Positions 1 to 8,702 of a DNA stretch of 34,033 nt are shown piece by piece. The notes below the pieces were generated by a model. It saw only the letters and a program-made list of their open reading frames with translations, was not told the DNA's origin and searched no databases. Within the stretch, counting starts at the first letter, position 1. Each line of letters opens with the position of its first letter. This DNA comes from Hydrogenophilaceae bacterium (GTDB taxonomy: Bacteria > Pseudomonadota > Gammaproteobacteria > Burkholderiales > Thiobacillaceae). The position numbers and the translations under genes are program-made. The stretch spans positions 1 through 34,033 of the forward strand of contig JANJWO010000015.1 of assembly GCA_024709485.1 (NCBI GenBank), in the 5' to 3' direction.

Positions 1-1
1 G

Positions 2-337
2 GACGTGATGAAGCCGGGCGGGACGGCGGTGGGCGCCGGCCTGAAAGCGCCCTATGCCATTGCCGGAAAAACCGGCACGGCGCAGGTGGTCGGCATCAAG
101 CAGGGGGCGAAATACGACGAAAAGAGCCTGCACGAGCGGCACCGCGACCACGCTCTGTTCGTCGCCTTCGCGCCCGCCGACGCGCCCAGGATCGCGGTCG
201 CGGTCATGGTCGAGAACGGCGGACATGGCGGCTCGACCGCGGCGCCCATGGCGCGCGCCGTGTTCGATTATTATCTGTTGGGCAAGAAACCCGAGGGCGT
301 GCCGACCGTGGAGGAATATGAATCAGCCGGCGATTAA
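2..337 (+). CDS. mrdA: Penicillin-binding protein 2 (MrdA), C-terminal fragment
   Basis: This is the last 111 codons of a class B penicillin-binding protein, the peptidoglycan transpeptidase that partners RodA in the elongasome; the 5' part lies outside the window. The visible part contains the KTGTAQ box (third catalytic motif of the penicillin-binding fold), followed by a typical PBP2 end with the segments HALFVAFAP and AVMVENGGHGGSTAAP. The frame is open from the first bases, so no start is given. Its last 20 bases overlap the start of rodA, the classic mrdA-mrdB arrangement. The KTG box and the rodA partner make the call secure. Confidence 0.95.
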   Translation, partial: DVMKPGGTAVGAGLKAPYAIAGKTGTAQVVGIKQGAKYDEKSLHERHRDHALFVAFAPADAPRIAVAVMVENGGHGGSTAAPMARAVFDYYLLGKKPEGVPTVEEYESAGD

Positions 338-1424
338 GCGCGTGGTGCTCGGGGTGTCCCGGCACGTGGACACCCTGCTGCTGGTGCTGCTCGTCATCCT
401 GCTGGCCGCCAGCACGGCCACGGTGTTCAGCGCCTCGGGCGAAAGCGCCGCGCGCCTTGCCGGGCACCTGACCAACATTGCGGTGGCCATGGCGGTGCTG
501 CTCCTGGTCGCCAACATTCCGCCGCACATCCTGGCCAAGCTGGGGCCGCCGCTTTATGCGCTCGCCCTGGCCTTGCTGGTCGGCGTGGCGCTGTTCGGCG
601 AGATTCGCAACGGTTCGCGGCGCTGGCTGCCGCTCGGCTTCACCAGCATCCAGCCGTCCGAGTTGATGAAGATCGCGCTGCCGCTGATGCTGGCCTGGTA
701 CTTCCAGCGGCACGAAGCGGCGCTCAGGCTCAAGCACTTCGGGGTGGCCGCGCTGCTCATCCTGGTGCCCTTTCTGCTGATCCTGCGCCAGCCGGATCTC
801 GGCACCTCCATGCTGATCGGGGCCTCGGGCTTCTACATCCTGTTCTTTGCCGGGCTGTCCTGGCGGATCATCGCCGGGCTCGGCCTGGCCGGCGCGCGGG
901 CGCTGCCGGTCGTCTGGAACCTGCTGCACGACTATCAGCGCCAGCGCGTGCTGACCCTGTTCGACCCCATGAGCGACCCGCTCGGCGCCGGCTACCACAT
1001 CATCCAGTCCACCATCGCCATCGGCTCGGGCGGCGCGTTCGGCAAGGGCTGGCTGTCCGGCACGCAGAACCAGCTCGACTTCGTGCCGGAGCGCACCACC
1101 GATTTCATTTTCGCCGTCTTCAGCGAGGAATTCGGCCTGCTCGGCGCGCTGCTGCTCCTGCTGCTGTACCTCGCCATCGTCGCGCGCGGGCTGCGGATCG
1201 CGGAGCTGGCGCCGAGCCTGTTCGCGCGCCTCATGGCGGGCGCCATCAGCATGAACTTTTTCACCTATATTTTCGTCAACATGGGCATGGTTTCGGGGAT
1301 ACTGCCGGTGGTGGGCGTGCCCTTGCCGCTGATGAGCTACGGCGGCACCGCCATGGTCACCCTGATGATCGGTTTCGGCATGCTGATGAGCATGGCCACG
1401 CACCGGAAGCTGTTGAAGACATGA
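318..1424 (+). CDS. rodA: Rod-shape-determining protein RodA, SEDS peptidoglycan glycosyltransferase
   Basis: A 368-residue polytopic inner-membrane protein of the SEDS family, which polymerises lipid II into glycan strands together with PBP2 during cell elongation. The length matches E. coli RodA closely. Family signatures include the segment LDFVPERTTDFIFAVFSEEFG and the C-terminal PLMSYGGTAMVTLM, with about ten hydrophobic helices. The ATG at 318 was chosen because GAGG at 311-314 precedes it and the protein then starts with the usual short cytoplasmic tail (MNQPAIKRVV). A longer frame upstream only shadows mrdA. The gene overlaps mrdA by 20 bp and rlpA by the ATGA at 1421-1424, so translational coupling in one operon is likely. 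Confidence 0.96.
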   Translation: MNQPAIKRVVLGVSRHVDTLLLVLLVILLAASTATVFSASGESAARLAGHLTNIAVAMAVLLLVANIPPHILAKLGPPLYALALALLVGVALFGEIRNGSRRWLPLGFTSIQPSELMKIALPLMLAWYFQRHEAALRLKHFGVAALLILVPFLLILRQPDLGTSMLIGASGFYILFFAGLSWRIIAGLGLAGARALPVVWNLLHDYQRQRVLTLFDPMSDPLGAGYHIIQSTIAIGSGGAFGKGWLSGTQNQLDFVPERTTDFIFAVFSEEFGLLGALLLLLLYLAIVARGLRIAELAPSLFARLMAGAISMNFFTYIFVNMGMVSGILPVVGVPLPLMSYGGTAMVTLMIGFGMLMSMATHRKLLKT

Positions 1425-2356
1425 TGCGAAGACTGCTGATTCTGTTTCTCGCGGCCGCCTGGCTGGCCGGCTGTTCCACCGTGCCGCGCGGCAAGTCCTC
1501 GGCGCCGCCTTCGTCGCGCACGGCGGGCGGCTATTACCTGGACGACGGTCCGGGCGACAACCCGCCGCCGAACCTGGACCAGGTGCCGGATGCCGTGCCC
1601 CGCGACGAGCCGCTCAGCAAGTATGCCAACCGGCCGTACGAAGTCATGGGCGTGACCTATTCGCCCATGAGTGCGCGCCAGCCATACCAGCAGAGCGGCC
1701 GCGCCTCCTGGTACGGCAGGCGCTACCACGGCAAGAAAACCTCCTCGGGCGAGATCTACGACATGTACGGCATGACCGCCGCGCACCCGACATTGCCGAT
1801 CCCGAGCTACGTCAAGGTCACCTCGCTCGACACCGGCCGCGCGGTGATCGTGCGCGTCAACGACCGCGGCCCGTTTCACAGCGACCGCGTGATCGATCTG
1901 ACCTATACCGCCGCCTACAAACTGGGGCTGCTGCAAAAAGGCAGCGGCCTGGTGAGCGTCGAGAGCGTGGGCCCGGAAACCGGGGCCATCGCGCTGCTGC
2001 CGGCGGCGCCGATCGAAGGCGTGCCGCTGACCGCGGATTCCGCGCCGGCGCCCCGCGGCGACCCGCAGCCCGCGCTTCAAAACGCGCGCCAGAAGCCGGC
2101 CGCGCAGGAGTCGGGCGCCCCCGCGAACGGCATTTACGTGCAGCTGGGCGCCTTCGGCAATCTCGAAAATGCCCGCAAGCTGCTGGCGCGCGCCCGCGCG
2201 GCCCTGGCGATTCCGGCGGAACTCGCGCAGATTGCGCTGGTCGGCAATCTGCACAGGGTCAGCCTCGGCCCCTTTGCCGATCGCGGCGAAGCCGGCGGCT
2301 GGGCGGATAAAAGCAATGCGGCGCTGGGCGTTGCCGCCATCACGATTGCACGGTGA
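1421..2356 (+). CDS. rlpA: Septal-ring/endolytic lytic transglycosylase lipoprotein RlpA
   Basis: A 311-residue lipoprotein. The N-terminus is a type II signal with lipobox LAGC (about residues 15-18), so it should be anchored in the outer membrane. A double-psi beta-barrel domain starts at GRASWYGRRYHGKKTSSGE and includes VNDRGPFHSDRVIDLT, the RlpA signature. A C-terminal SPOR domain begins at GIYVQLGAFGNLENARKLL and would bind denuded glycan strands. Family members cleave such glycans or support septal and rod morphology. A Pro/Ala-rich linker separates the two domains. The start overlaps the rodA stop (ATGA). Position between rodA and dacA is the common proteobacterial order. Whether this copy is catalytically active cannot be told from sequence alone. 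Confidence 0.95.
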   Translation: MMRRLLILFLAAAWLAGCSTVPRGKSSAPPSSRTAGGYYLDDGPGDNPPPNLDQVPDAVPRDEPLSKYANRPYEVMGVTYSPMSARQPYQQSGRASWYGRRYHGKKTSSGEIYDMYGMTAAHPTLPIPSYVKVTSLDTGRAVIVRVNDRGPFHSDRVIDLTYTAAYKLGLLQKGSGLVSVESVGPETGAIALLPAAPIEGVPLTADSAPAPRGDPQPALQNARQKPAAQESGAPANGIYVQLGAFGNLENARKLLARARAALAIPAELAQIALVGNLHRVSLGPFADRGEAGGWADKSNAALGVAAITIAR

Positions 2357-2358
2357 AC

Positions 2359-3495
2359 ATGAAGAAGTTTTTGTTTTTGCTGTTGGGTGTGTGTGTCGTT
2401 CTCCCGGCCTGGGCCGCGGTGGGCTTGCCGCCCGATCCGCCGAAGGTCGAGGCGCGCGCCTGGATGTTGCTGGACGCATCGAGCGGGCAGGTGCTGGCCG
2501 CCGGCAACGAGGATCAGAAGCTCGATCCGGCCTCGCTGACCAAGCTGATGACCGCCTATGTCGTGTTCGACGCCATGAAAAGCGGCAAGCTGGGCGCGGA
2601 CAAGACGCTGACCGTGTCGCCGGCGGCCGCCGGCGCCGACGGCGCGCGCATGTTCGCCAAGGCCGGCCAGGCAATCAGGATCGACGACCTGTTGATGGCG
2701 CTCATCGTGCAGTCGGCCAACGATGCCGCGCTGACGCTGGCCGAGGGTCTGGCCGGCAGCGAGGCGGCCTTCGTCGACAGGATGAACGCGCAGGCCAAGA
2801 AACTCGGCCTTGGCGCCACGCAATTTCGCAACGTCACCGGCCATGCGCAGTCGGGCCACTACAGCAGCGCGCGCGACCTCACGCGGCTCGCCAACTGGCT
2901 GATCCATTCCTTCCCGGCGCAATACCGGCGCTATTTCGCACAGCGCGAATTCGCCTTCAACGGCGTGACCCAGCAAAACCGCAACCGCCTGCTGTGGCTG
3001 GACCCGCATGTGGACGGCGTCAAGACCGGGCACACGGCGGCGGCGGGCTACTGCCTGATCGCCAGCGCGGAGCGCGGCAAGCGCCGCCTCATCGCCACCG
3101 TGATGGGCGCGCGCTCCGAGGTGGATCGCGGCATGTATGCGCAGAAGCTGCTCAACTACGGCTTCATCGAGACCGAATCGCTGCGCTACTACCGCGCCGG
3201 CCAGGCGGTGGCCAGGATGCGCGTGTACAAGGGAAGCGCGCGCGAAGTCGGCATCGGCTTCCTGAAGGATTTCTCGCTGACCACGCAAAAGGGCGTGGCG
3301 GGCAGGATCCAGGCGCAGATCCTCACGCAGCAGCCGTATATCGCGCCGCTGCAAAAAGGCCAGGTCATGGGCACGCTGCGCCTGTCGCTGGACGGCCAAA
3401 CCGTCGGCGATTATCCGCTGGTGGCCCTGGACGAGGTGCCCGTTGCCGGCTGGTTCGGCAGATTCTGGGACGGCCTGCGCCTGCTTTGGGAATGA
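2359..3495 (+). CDS. dacA: D-alanyl-D-alanine carboxypeptidase (PBP5/6 family)
   Basis: A 378-residue serine carboxypeptidase (family S11) that trims the terminal D-Ala from peptidoglycan pentapeptides in the periplasm. A Sec signal peptide (MKKFLFLLLGVCVVLPAWAA) is followed by the three active-site motifs: S59-x-x-K62 (SLTK), S119-A-N121 and K222-T-G. A C-terminal PBP5-type beta domain and a final amphipathic segment (GWFGRFWDGLRLLW) for membrane attachment are visible. I prefer the ATG at 2359 to the in-frame GTG at 2353 because it gives a standard signal peptide; neither has a strong ribosome-binding site. The stop overlaps the next start by 4 bp. The symbol could equally be dacC. Confidence 0.94.
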   Translation: MKKFLFLLLGVCVVLPAWAAVGLPPDPPKVEARAWMLLDASSGQVLAAGNEDQKLDPASLTKLMTAYVVFDAMKSGKLGADKTLTVSPAAAGADGARMFAKAGQAIRIDDLLMALIVQSANDAALTLAEGLAGSEAAFVDRMNAQAKKLGLGATQFRNVTGHAQSGHYSSARDLTRLANWLIHSFPAQYRRYFAQREFAFNGVTQQNRNRLLWLDPHVDGVKTGHTAAAGYCLIASAERGKRRLIATVMGARSEVDRGMYAQKLLNYGFIETESLRYYRAGQAVARMRVYKGSAREVGIGFLKDFSLTTQKGVAGRIQAQILTQQPYIAPLQKGQVMGTLRLSLDGQTVGDYPLVALDEVPVAGWFGRFWDGLRLLWE

Positions 3496-4343
3496 GCCGG
3501 AACACCGTTTACCTCAATGGCGAATGGCTGCCGCTGGCGGAAGCCAGGGTGTCCGTGCTCGATCGCGGCTTCATGCTGGGTGACGGCGTCTACGAGCTGA
3601 TTCCGGTGTACCAGCGCAGGGCGTTCCGCCTCGACGCGCATCTCGCGCGCCTGCAGCACAGCCTGGACGGCATCCGCCTCGCCAATCCCTTGAGCAATGC
3701 GCAATGGCGCGAGGTGATCGGGCAGGTGGTGGCCGCGCACGAGGCGGACGATCAGTCCGTGTATCTGCAGGTGACGCGCGGCGCCGCGCCGCGCGACCAT
3801 GCCTTCCCGGCGGACACCCCGCCCACCGTGCTGGTGATGAGCAGCCCGATGTCGCGCCCCGAGCCCGCGCAGTTCGAGCACGGCGTCCGCGCCGTGAGCA
3901 CGGACGACATCCGCTGGCGCCGCTGCGACCTCAAGACCCTCAACCTGCTGCCGAACGTGCTGGCCAAGCAACAGGCCGTCGATGCCGGCTGCGTGGAATG
4001 CATCATGTTTCGCGACGGCGTGCTCAGCGAAGGCGCGGTCTCGAACATTTTCGCGGTGAAAAACGGCGTCATCCTGGCGCCGGTGAAAGACCAGCGCGTG
4101 CTGCCCGGCATCACCTATGACCTCGTGCTCGAGCTGGCGCAGGCGCACGGGCTGGCATACGAGGTGCGCGACATCCGCGAAGCCGAAGTGCGCGACGCGG
4201 ACGAACTGTGGCTGACCTCTTCCAGCCGCGAGGTGCAGGCCATCGTCGAACTCGACGGCCGACCGGTCGGCAGCGGCAAGCCCGGCCCGCTCTACCGGCG
4301 CCTGCATGCGCTGTACCAGGATTTCAAGGCAAGGCTGTCGTGA
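3492..4343 (+). CDS. dat: D-amino-acid aminotransferase (class IV PLP enzyme)
   Basis: A 283-residue fold-type IV aminotransferase. The PLP-binding lysine is probably K148 in CDLKTLNLLPNVLAKQ, matching the IKSLNLL lysine of Bacillus D-amino-acid aminotransferase; the cofactor-contact segment LSEGAVSNIF follows. The expected reaction moves the amino group between D-alanine and 2-oxoglutarate to give D-glutamate and pyruvate. The neighbouring D-Ala carboxypeptidase, which releases D-Ala, makes recycling into central metabolism or D-Glu supply plausible. The start overlaps the dacA stop (ATGA at 3492-3495). Branched-chain aminotransferase or aminodeoxychorismate lyase share the fold, but motif and context favour Dat. 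Confidence 0.9.
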   Translation: MSRNTVYLNGEWLPLAEARVSVLDRGFMLGDGVYELIPVYQRRAFRLDAHLARLQHSLDGIRLANPLSNAQWREVIGQVVAAHEADDQSVYLQVTRGAAPRDHAFPADTPPTVLVMSSPMSRPEPAQFEHGVRAVSTDDIRWRRCDLKTLNLLPNVLAKQQAVDAGCVECIMFRDGVLSEGAVSNIFAVKNGVILAPVKDQRVLPGITYDLVLELAQAHGLAYEVRDIREAEVRDADELWLTSSSREVQAIVELDGRPVGSGKPGPLYRRLHALYQDFKARLS

Positions 4344-4356
4344 ACACAAAAAAGTC

Positions 4357-4465
4357 AACCACAGAGAACACAGAGATCACAGAGAAAAGAAACAAAGATT
4401 TCAATTGCACATGCGTACTCGTTACATGGGCAGTTTTCTCTGTGTGCTCTGTGCCCTCTGTGGCT
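4357..4465. repeat. Imperfect inverted-repeat element with 32-nt arms, between dat and ybeD
   Basis: The left arm (4357-4388) and the right arm (4434-4465) are reverse complements at about 27 of 32 positions. Each arm is built from three spaced CACAGAG units (CCACAGAG, CACAGAG, CACAGAGAAAA). The 45-nt centre is AT-richer than the flanking genes. Translating through it gives strings such as TTENTEITEK and FSVCSVPSVA, a well-known mark of spurious ORFs made from this kind of repeat in proteobacterial genomes. It is therefore annotated as a REP/MITE-like element and not as coding. It fills almost the whole dat-ybeD gap and could form a long hairpin in the transcript. Confidence 0.85.
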
Positions 4466-4482
4466 TGAAGTAAGGGTTGAGG

Positions 4483-4749
4483 ATGGAACAACAGGACTCT
4501 CTGCTCGAATTCCCCTGCGACTTCCCCATCAAGGTGATGGGCGCGGCGCGCGACGATTTCGCGCAGGCCGTGGCGGCCGTGGTGCAGGCGCATGCGCCGG
4601 ATTTCGACGCCGCCACGCTGGTAATGCGCGCCTCCGGCCAGGGCAATTACCTCGCCGTCACCTGCACGGTGCGCGCCACCTCGCGCGCGCAGCTCGACGA
4701 TCTCTATCGCGACCTGTCCTCGCATCCTTACGTGAAAATCGTTTTGTAG
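4483..4749 (+). CDS. ybeD: YbeD/DUF493 family protein
   Basis: An 88-residue protein of the DUF493/YbeD family, an ACT-like alpha/beta fold normally encoded just before lipB. Family features are LLEFPCDFPIKVMG at the N-terminus and TVRATSRAQLDDLYRDLSSHPYVKIVL at the C-terminus. The molecular role is not firmly established; the conserved link to lipB suggests a connection to lipoate metabolism. The ATG at 4483 is preferred to the TTG at 4477 because AAGGG at 4472-4476 is well spaced from it. The stop TAG shares its last base with the GTG start of lipB. Confidence 0.9.
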   Translation: MEQQDSLLEFPCDFPIKVMGAARDDFAQAVAAVVQAHAPDFDAATLVMRASGQGNYLAVTCTVRATSRAQLDDLYRDLSSHPYVKIVL

Positions 4750-5357
4750 TGGAGATCGCGGTCAAATACCTGGGGCGGGTGGATTACGAGCCGACCTGGC
4801 GCGCCATGCAGGCCTTCACCGCCGCGCGCGGCGATGCGACGCCGGACGAACTGTGGGTGCTGGAGCATCCGCCAGTGTTCACCCTCGGCCAGGCGGGCAG
4901 GCGCGAACACCTGCTGCAGGCGAGCGACATCCCCGTCATTGCCATCGACCGCGGCGGCCAGATCACCTACCACGGCCCCGGCCAGGTCGTGGTCTACGTG
5001 CTGGTGGATCTGAAGCGCCGCGGTTATGGCGTGAAGGAGCTGGTCAGCCGCCTGGAGCAGGCGGTGATCGAGCTGCTCGCGCAATCGGGCGTCGCGGCCG
5101 GGCGCAAGGCGGGGGCGCCCGGCGTGTATGTCGAGGGCGCCAAGATCGCCGCGCTGGGGCTGCGCATCAAGGCGGGGCGCAGCTATCACGGCCTCGCGCT
5201 CAACGTCGACATGGACCTTGCGCCCTTTGCCCTCATCAATCCCTGCGGCTATCCGGGCATGGCGGTGACGCAGGCGCGCGACCTCGGCATTGCCGAAAGC
5301 GCGGACGAGATCGGTAACAGGCTGGCGGCGCTGCTCGCGCGAAAACTCGCGGCTTAA
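4749..5357 (+). CDS. lipB: Octanoyl-[acyl-carrier-protein]:protein N-octanoyltransferase LipB
   Basis: A 202-residue cytosolic enzyme that moves octanoate from octanoyl-ACP to lipoyl domains, the first step of de novo lipoylation. The signature RGGQITYHGPGQ lies at residues 68-79. The catalytic dyad is visible as K132 (GAKIAALG) and C166 (NPCGYPGM). The GTG start at 4749 overlaps the ybeD stop by one base and gives the normal LipB N-terminus, so coupled translation is likely. LipA, which inserts the sulfur atoms, is encoded 340 bp downstream on the same strand, and a small convergent gene lies between them. Confidence 0.96.
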   Translation: MEIAVKYLGRVDYEPTWRAMQAFTAARGDATPDELWVLEHPPVFTLGQAGRREHLLQASDIPVIAIDRGGQITYHGPGQVVVYVLVDLKRRGYGVKELVSRLEQAVIELLAQSGVAAGRKAGAPGVYVEGAKIAALGLRIKAGRSYHGLALNVDMDLAPFALINPCGYPGMAVTQARDLGIAESADEIGNRLAALLARKLAA

Positions 5358-5587
5358 AGCCCGATCATCTCCGCGCCGGTGACTTTCTCGCGCACGCGGA
5401 TGAGGATGCTGTGCGCCGTGCCGCATTCGGAGTCGTAGGCCACGGTCATCAGATGCGGGTCCTTGAACGACACGCCCGCGCTCACCACGCAGGGCTGGCG
5501 GCGCACGAAATCCTCCAGTTCGCATTGCTCCTCGGGCGACAGCTTCTCGTGGATGTGCACCAGGAAATCGGAAATATGCGGTTCCAT
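5354..5587 (-). CDS. Small conserved-looking protein of unknown function between lipB and lipA
   Basis: A 77-residue soluble protein that I do not recognise with confidence. The start at 5587 is decided by a strong Shine-Dalgarno AAGGAGG (complement of 5594-5600) six bases upstream; the frame also reads open further upstream. The predicted order of helix (residues 15-30), strands (VVSAGVSF, LMTVAYD), helix and final strand resembles a ferredoxin-like/HMA fold. There is no CxxC metal motif, although three cysteines (C22, C33, C55) are present. The gene converges on lipB, and the two stops share the four bases TTAA (5354-5357). A metal- or cofactor-related role is only a guess. Confidence 0.75.
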   Translation of the reverse strand: MEPHISDFLVHIHEKLSPEEQCELEDFVRRQPCVVSAGVSFKDPHLMTVAYDSECGTAHSILIRVREKVTGAEMIGL

Positions 5588-5600
5588 AGGGGGCCTCCTT

Positions 5601-5631
5601 ACAACGGCATGGCCGGCGGCGGCCATGTTGT
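5601..5631. other. Hairpin-forming inverted repeat in the lipB-lipA gap
   Basis: CATGGCCG (5608-5615) and CGGCCATG (5620-5627) form a perfect 8-bp stem with a GCGG loop; ACAA/TTGT can extend it. On the + strand it is followed by TTTTAT, as in a weak intrinsic terminator. On the - strand it lies in the leader of the 77-residue gene, directly before its Shine-Dalgarno sequence. Either function is possible. Confidence 0.5.
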
Positions 5632-5697
5632 TTTATAGCACCCGGCGCCGGCTCGGCCGGGGTAAAATCAAGCACCTGATTTTCAAGCATTATTCAA

Positions 5698-6630
5698 GTG
5701 GCCGACAGCAAGTTGCACAAGGGCGAGGCCAAGACCTCGCGCATCCCGATCAAGGTGGTTCCCCAGCCGCGCCTGAAAATGCCCGCCTGGATACGCGCCA
5801 AGTCGCCCAACAGTCCGGAGGTGCTGCGGCTGAAGGAAGTGCTGCGCGAGAAGAAGCTGCACACCGTGTGCGAGGAGGCGTCCTGCCCCAACCTCGGCGA
5901 ATGCTTCGGCCACGGCACCGCCACCTTCATGATCCTGGGCGACCTGTGCACGCGGCGCTGCCCGTTCTGCGACGTCGGCCACGGCAAGCCGCTGCCGCCC
6001 GACCCCGAGGAGCCGCGCCATCTGGCCGAGACCATCGCGGCGATGCGGCTCAAGTACGTGGTCGTCACCAGCGTGGACCGCGACGACCTGCGCGACGGCG
6101 GCGCGCAACATTTCGCCGACTGCATCCGTGCCGTGCGCGAACTGTCGCCGGCGACGAAAATCGAGATCCTCACTCCCGACTTTCGCGGCCGCCTGGAAAC
6201 CGCGCTCGACGAACTGGCCAAGGCTCTGCCGGACGTAATGAACCACAACCTCGAAACCGTGCCGCGCCTGTACAAGGCCGCGCGCCCCGGCGCCGACTAC
6301 GCGCATTCGTTGAAATTGCTCGAGGACTTCAAGGCGCGCCATCCCGGCATCCCCACCAAGTCGGGGCTGATGGTCGGGCTGGGCGAGACCGACGAGGAAA
6401 TCCTCGAGGTCATGCGCGACCTGCGCGCGCACGCTGTCGACATGCTGACCATCGGCCAGTACCTGCAGCCGTCCAGCGCGCACCTGCCGCTGTTGCGCTA
6501 TGTGACGCCCGAGCAGTTCCAGGTTTTCGAGCAGGCCGCGCTGGCGATGGGCTTCCGGCAGGCCGCCTGCGGCCCCATGGTGCGCTCGAGCTACCACGCC
6601 GACCTGCAGGCGCGTGAACTGGTCAAATAA
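5698..6630 (+). CDS. lipA: Lipoyl synthase LipA (radical SAM)
   Basis: A 310-residue radical-SAM enzyme that inserts two sulfur atoms into protein-bound octanoate to form lipoyl groups. Both iron-sulfur sites are visible: the auxiliary cluster C58-x4-C63-x5-C69 ([12 protein letters not shown]) and the radical-SAM C84-x3-C88-x2-C91 (CTRRCPFC). The C-terminal RSSYHA supplies the serine ligand of the auxiliary cluster. The start is GTG at 5698 without an obvious Shine-Dalgarno; a -10-like TAAAAT lies at 5662-5667. The protein length matches the family. The 3' end overlaps lnt by 17 bp. Confidence 0.96.
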   Translation: MADSKLHKGEAKTSRIPIKVVPQPRLKMPAWIRAKSPNSPEVLRLKEVLREKKLHTVCEEASCPNLGECFGHGTATFMILGDLCTRRCPFCDVGHGKPLPPDPEEPRHLAETIAAMRLKYVVVTSVDRDDLRDGGAQHFADCIRAVRELSPATKIEILTPDFRGRLETALDELAKALPDVMNHNLETVPRLYKAARPGADYAHSLKLLEDFKARHPGIPTKSGLMVGLGETDEEILEVMRDLRAHAVDMLTIGQYLQPSSAHLPLLRYVTPEQFQVFEQAALAMGFRQAACGPMVRSSYHADLQARELVK

Positions 6631-8113
6631 GCTCGGCCGCAGCCGATTCGCCGCGGCCGTTCTCGCGTTCGCGCTCGGCGGGCTGGCCGCGCTGTCCTTC
6701 GCCCCGCTCGGCTGGCACCTGCTCATCTTCCCCGGCCTCGCCGGGCTGCTGTTCCTCGCCGACCCGGCCGCGCCGCGCCGCGCCTTTGTGCTCGGCTGGC
6801 TGTTCGGCCTCGGGCTGTTCGGCGTGGGCGTGTCCTGGGTCTATGTCAGCCTGGCGGTCTATGGCGGCATGCCTTCCTGGCTTGCCGCTTTTGCGGTGTT
6901 CCTGTTCTGCGCCGTCCTGGCGCTGTTTCCCGCGCTGGCGGCTGGCGCCACGGTGCGCTATTCGCGCCCCGGCCTGTTTCGCCTGCTGCTGGTGTTCCCG
7001 CTCATGTGGACCGCCACCGAGTGGGTGCGCGGCTGGCTGTTCAGCGGCTTCCCCTGGCTGGTCGCGGGCTATGCGCAGGTGCCGGACGGGCCGCTGGCCG
7101 GCTTCGCGCCGCTCGTCGGCGTCTACGGCGTGTCCTGGCTCAGCGCGCTGGGCGCCGGCGCGCTGGTCTGGCTGCTGCGCTGGCTCTGGCTACCGGGAAA
7201 ATGGATGGCGCCGGTTGCCGCGCTGCTGCTGCTGACCGCCGTGGGCGAAATCCTGAAGCAGCTCGACTGGACCGCTCCCGTCGGCCGCCCGCTCAGCGTC
7301 GCGCTGGTGCAGGGCAACGTGCCGCAGGAACTCAAGTGGCGGCCCGAACAGGTTTCGCGGACGCTGGCGGATTACGCGGAGCAGGTGCGCGCCGCGCGCG
7401 CCCGGCTCATCGTGCTGCCGGAAACCGCTTTCCCGGTTTTTTACGAGGAGCTGCGCCCGTCCTATCTGGCCGAACTGCGCGAACTGGCCGCGGCGCGCGG
7501 CGCGGACATTCTCGCCGGCGTGCCCACCGGGGACCTCGCCGGCGACTACTACAACAGCGTGGTCAGCATCGGCGCGGCGCCGCCGCAGTTCTACCACAAG
7601 CATCATCTGGTGGCGTTCGGCGAATTCCTGCCGCCGGGGTTTGGCTGGATCGCCAAGGTGCTGCACATTCCGCTGCCGGATTTCGCCCGCGGCGCCAAGG
7701 CGCAGCCGCCCATGCGGGTGGCGGGGCAGAAGGTGGCGGTGAACATCTGCTACGAGGACGTGTTCGGCGAGGAGATCATCCGGCCGCTGCCGGAGGCCAC
7801 GCTGCTGGTGAACGTCACCAACGATGCCTGGTTCGGCGACTCCTTCGCCGGCTGGCAGCATGCGCAGATGTCGCAGATGCGCGCGCTGGAGGCCGGGCGC
7901 TACATGCTGCGCGCGACCAACACCGGGGTGACCGCCATCATCGACCAGAAGGGCCGCGTGGTGGCGGCGCTGCCGGAGTTCGTTAGCGCCACGCTCAGCG
8001 GCGAAGCGCAAGGCTATGCGGGCGCGACGCCCTACGCGCGCTGGGGCAATGCGCCGGTGGTGGTGCTGATGCTCGGCCTGCTCGGCCTGGTCGGACTCCG
8101 GCAGCGCGCCTGA
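6614..8113 (+). CDS. lnt: Apolipoprotein N-acyltransferase Lnt
   Basis: A 499-residue inner-membrane enzyme that adds the third acyl chain to the N-terminal cysteine of lipoproteins; RlpA in this window would be a client. An N-terminal membrane domain (residues about 10-210) is followed by a periplasmic nitrilase-like domain. The catalytic triad appears as E270 (VLPETAFPV), K329 ([12 protein letters not shown]) and C379 ([11 protein letters not shown]), with a final C-terminal membrane helix. The GTG at 6614 inside lipA gives a 17-bp overlap; a slightly later start cannot be excluded. Lnt is usually next to corC/ybeX, but a link to the lip genes fits a housekeeping block. Confidence 0.95.
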   Translation: MNWSNKLGRSRFAAAVLAFALGGLAALSFAPLGWHLLIFPGLAGLLFLADPAAPRRAFVLGWLFGLGLFGVGVSWVYVSLAVYGGMPSWLAAFAVFLFCAVLALFPALAAGATVRYSRPGLFRLLLVFPLMWTATEWVRGWLFSGFPWLVAGYAQVPDGPLAGFAPLVGVYGVSWLSALGAGALVWLLRWLWLPGKWMAPVAALLLLTAVGEILKQLDWTAPVGRPLSVALVQGNVPQELKWRPEQVSRTLADYAEQVRAARARLIVLPETAFPVFYEELRPSYLAELRELAAARGADILAGVPTGDLAGDYYNSVVSIGAAPPQFYHKHHLVAFGEFLPPGFGWIAKVLHIPLPDFARGAKAQPPMRVAGQKVAVNICYEDVFGEEIIRPLPEATLLVNVTNDAWFGDSFAGWQHAQMSQMRALEAGRYMLRATNTGVTAIIDQKGRVVAALPEFVSATLSGEAQGYAGATPYARWGNAPVVVLMLGLLGLVGLRQRA

Positions 8114-8127
8114 GGCCGGGCGGCGGC

Positions 8128-8589
8128 TCAGTGCTTGCCGGTGCTGCCGAAGCCGCCCGCGCCGCGCTCCGTCTCGGTGGAAAACTCGTCCACGTAGTGG
8201 AGCGCGACCTGCACCACCGGCTGGAACATCAGTTGCGCGATGCGCTCGCCCGGCTGGATTTCGTAGGCTTCCTGGCTGTCGTTGGCGAGGATGACGCCGA
8301 TCTCGCCGTGGTAATCCGCATCGATGACGCCGATGCCCTGGGCAACGCGAACCCCGTGCTTGAGCGACAGGCCGGAGCGCGAAGCGACGATGGCCACCAG
8401 GCCGGGGTCCATCATGTTGATGGCGATGCCCGTCTTCACCAGCGCCCGGCTGCCGGGCTCCAGCCTTATCGGCGTTTCGATGCAGGCGCGCAGGTCCAGC
8501 GCGGCGGAGCCGTCGGTGGCATACGACGGCGGCTCGATCTGGCCGCGCAGCAGGGGATTGACGATACGGGTTTCAATTCTTCTCAGCAT
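8128..8589 (-). CDS. dut: Deoxyuridine 5'-triphosphate nucleotidohydrolase (dUTPase)
   Basis: A 153-residue trimeric dUTPase that hydrolyses dUTP to dUMP and pyrophosphate, keeping uracil out of DNA and supplying the dTMP pathway. All five family motifs can be followed: [46 protein letters not shown] and the C-terminal [12 protein letters not shown] arm. A good Shine-Dalgarno (GAGGAA on the complement, a few bases before the ATG) marks the start. It converges on lnt with 14 bp between stops. In many relatives dut directly follows coaBC; here coaBC lies about 9.6 kb away on the same strand, with the cus genes between. Confidence 0.97.
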   Translation of the reverse strand: MLRRIETRIVNPLLRGQIEPPSYATDGSAALDLRACIETPIRLEPGSRALVKTGIAINMMDPGLVAIVASRSGLSLKHGVRVAQGIGVIDADYHGEIGVILANDSQEAYEIQPGERIAQLMFQPVVQVALHYVDEFSTETERGAGGFGSTGKH

Positions 8590-8702
8590 TTCGGTTCCTC
8601 AAAAGTGCGCCGGCCGCGTGCAGGGCGCCGGCGGGCGGCTCGTTCTTGCAGGCCGGGCGCCAGCGCCGCCCGCGCTTTTGCGCCGCGCCGCGGGCGCACG
8701 CT

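Noticed and set aside
4208-4468. 86-codon frame ending in TTENTEITEK ... FSVCSVPSVA
   Set aside because: It starts within dat in another frame and runs through the CACAGAG inverted repeat; such translations are repeat artefacts.
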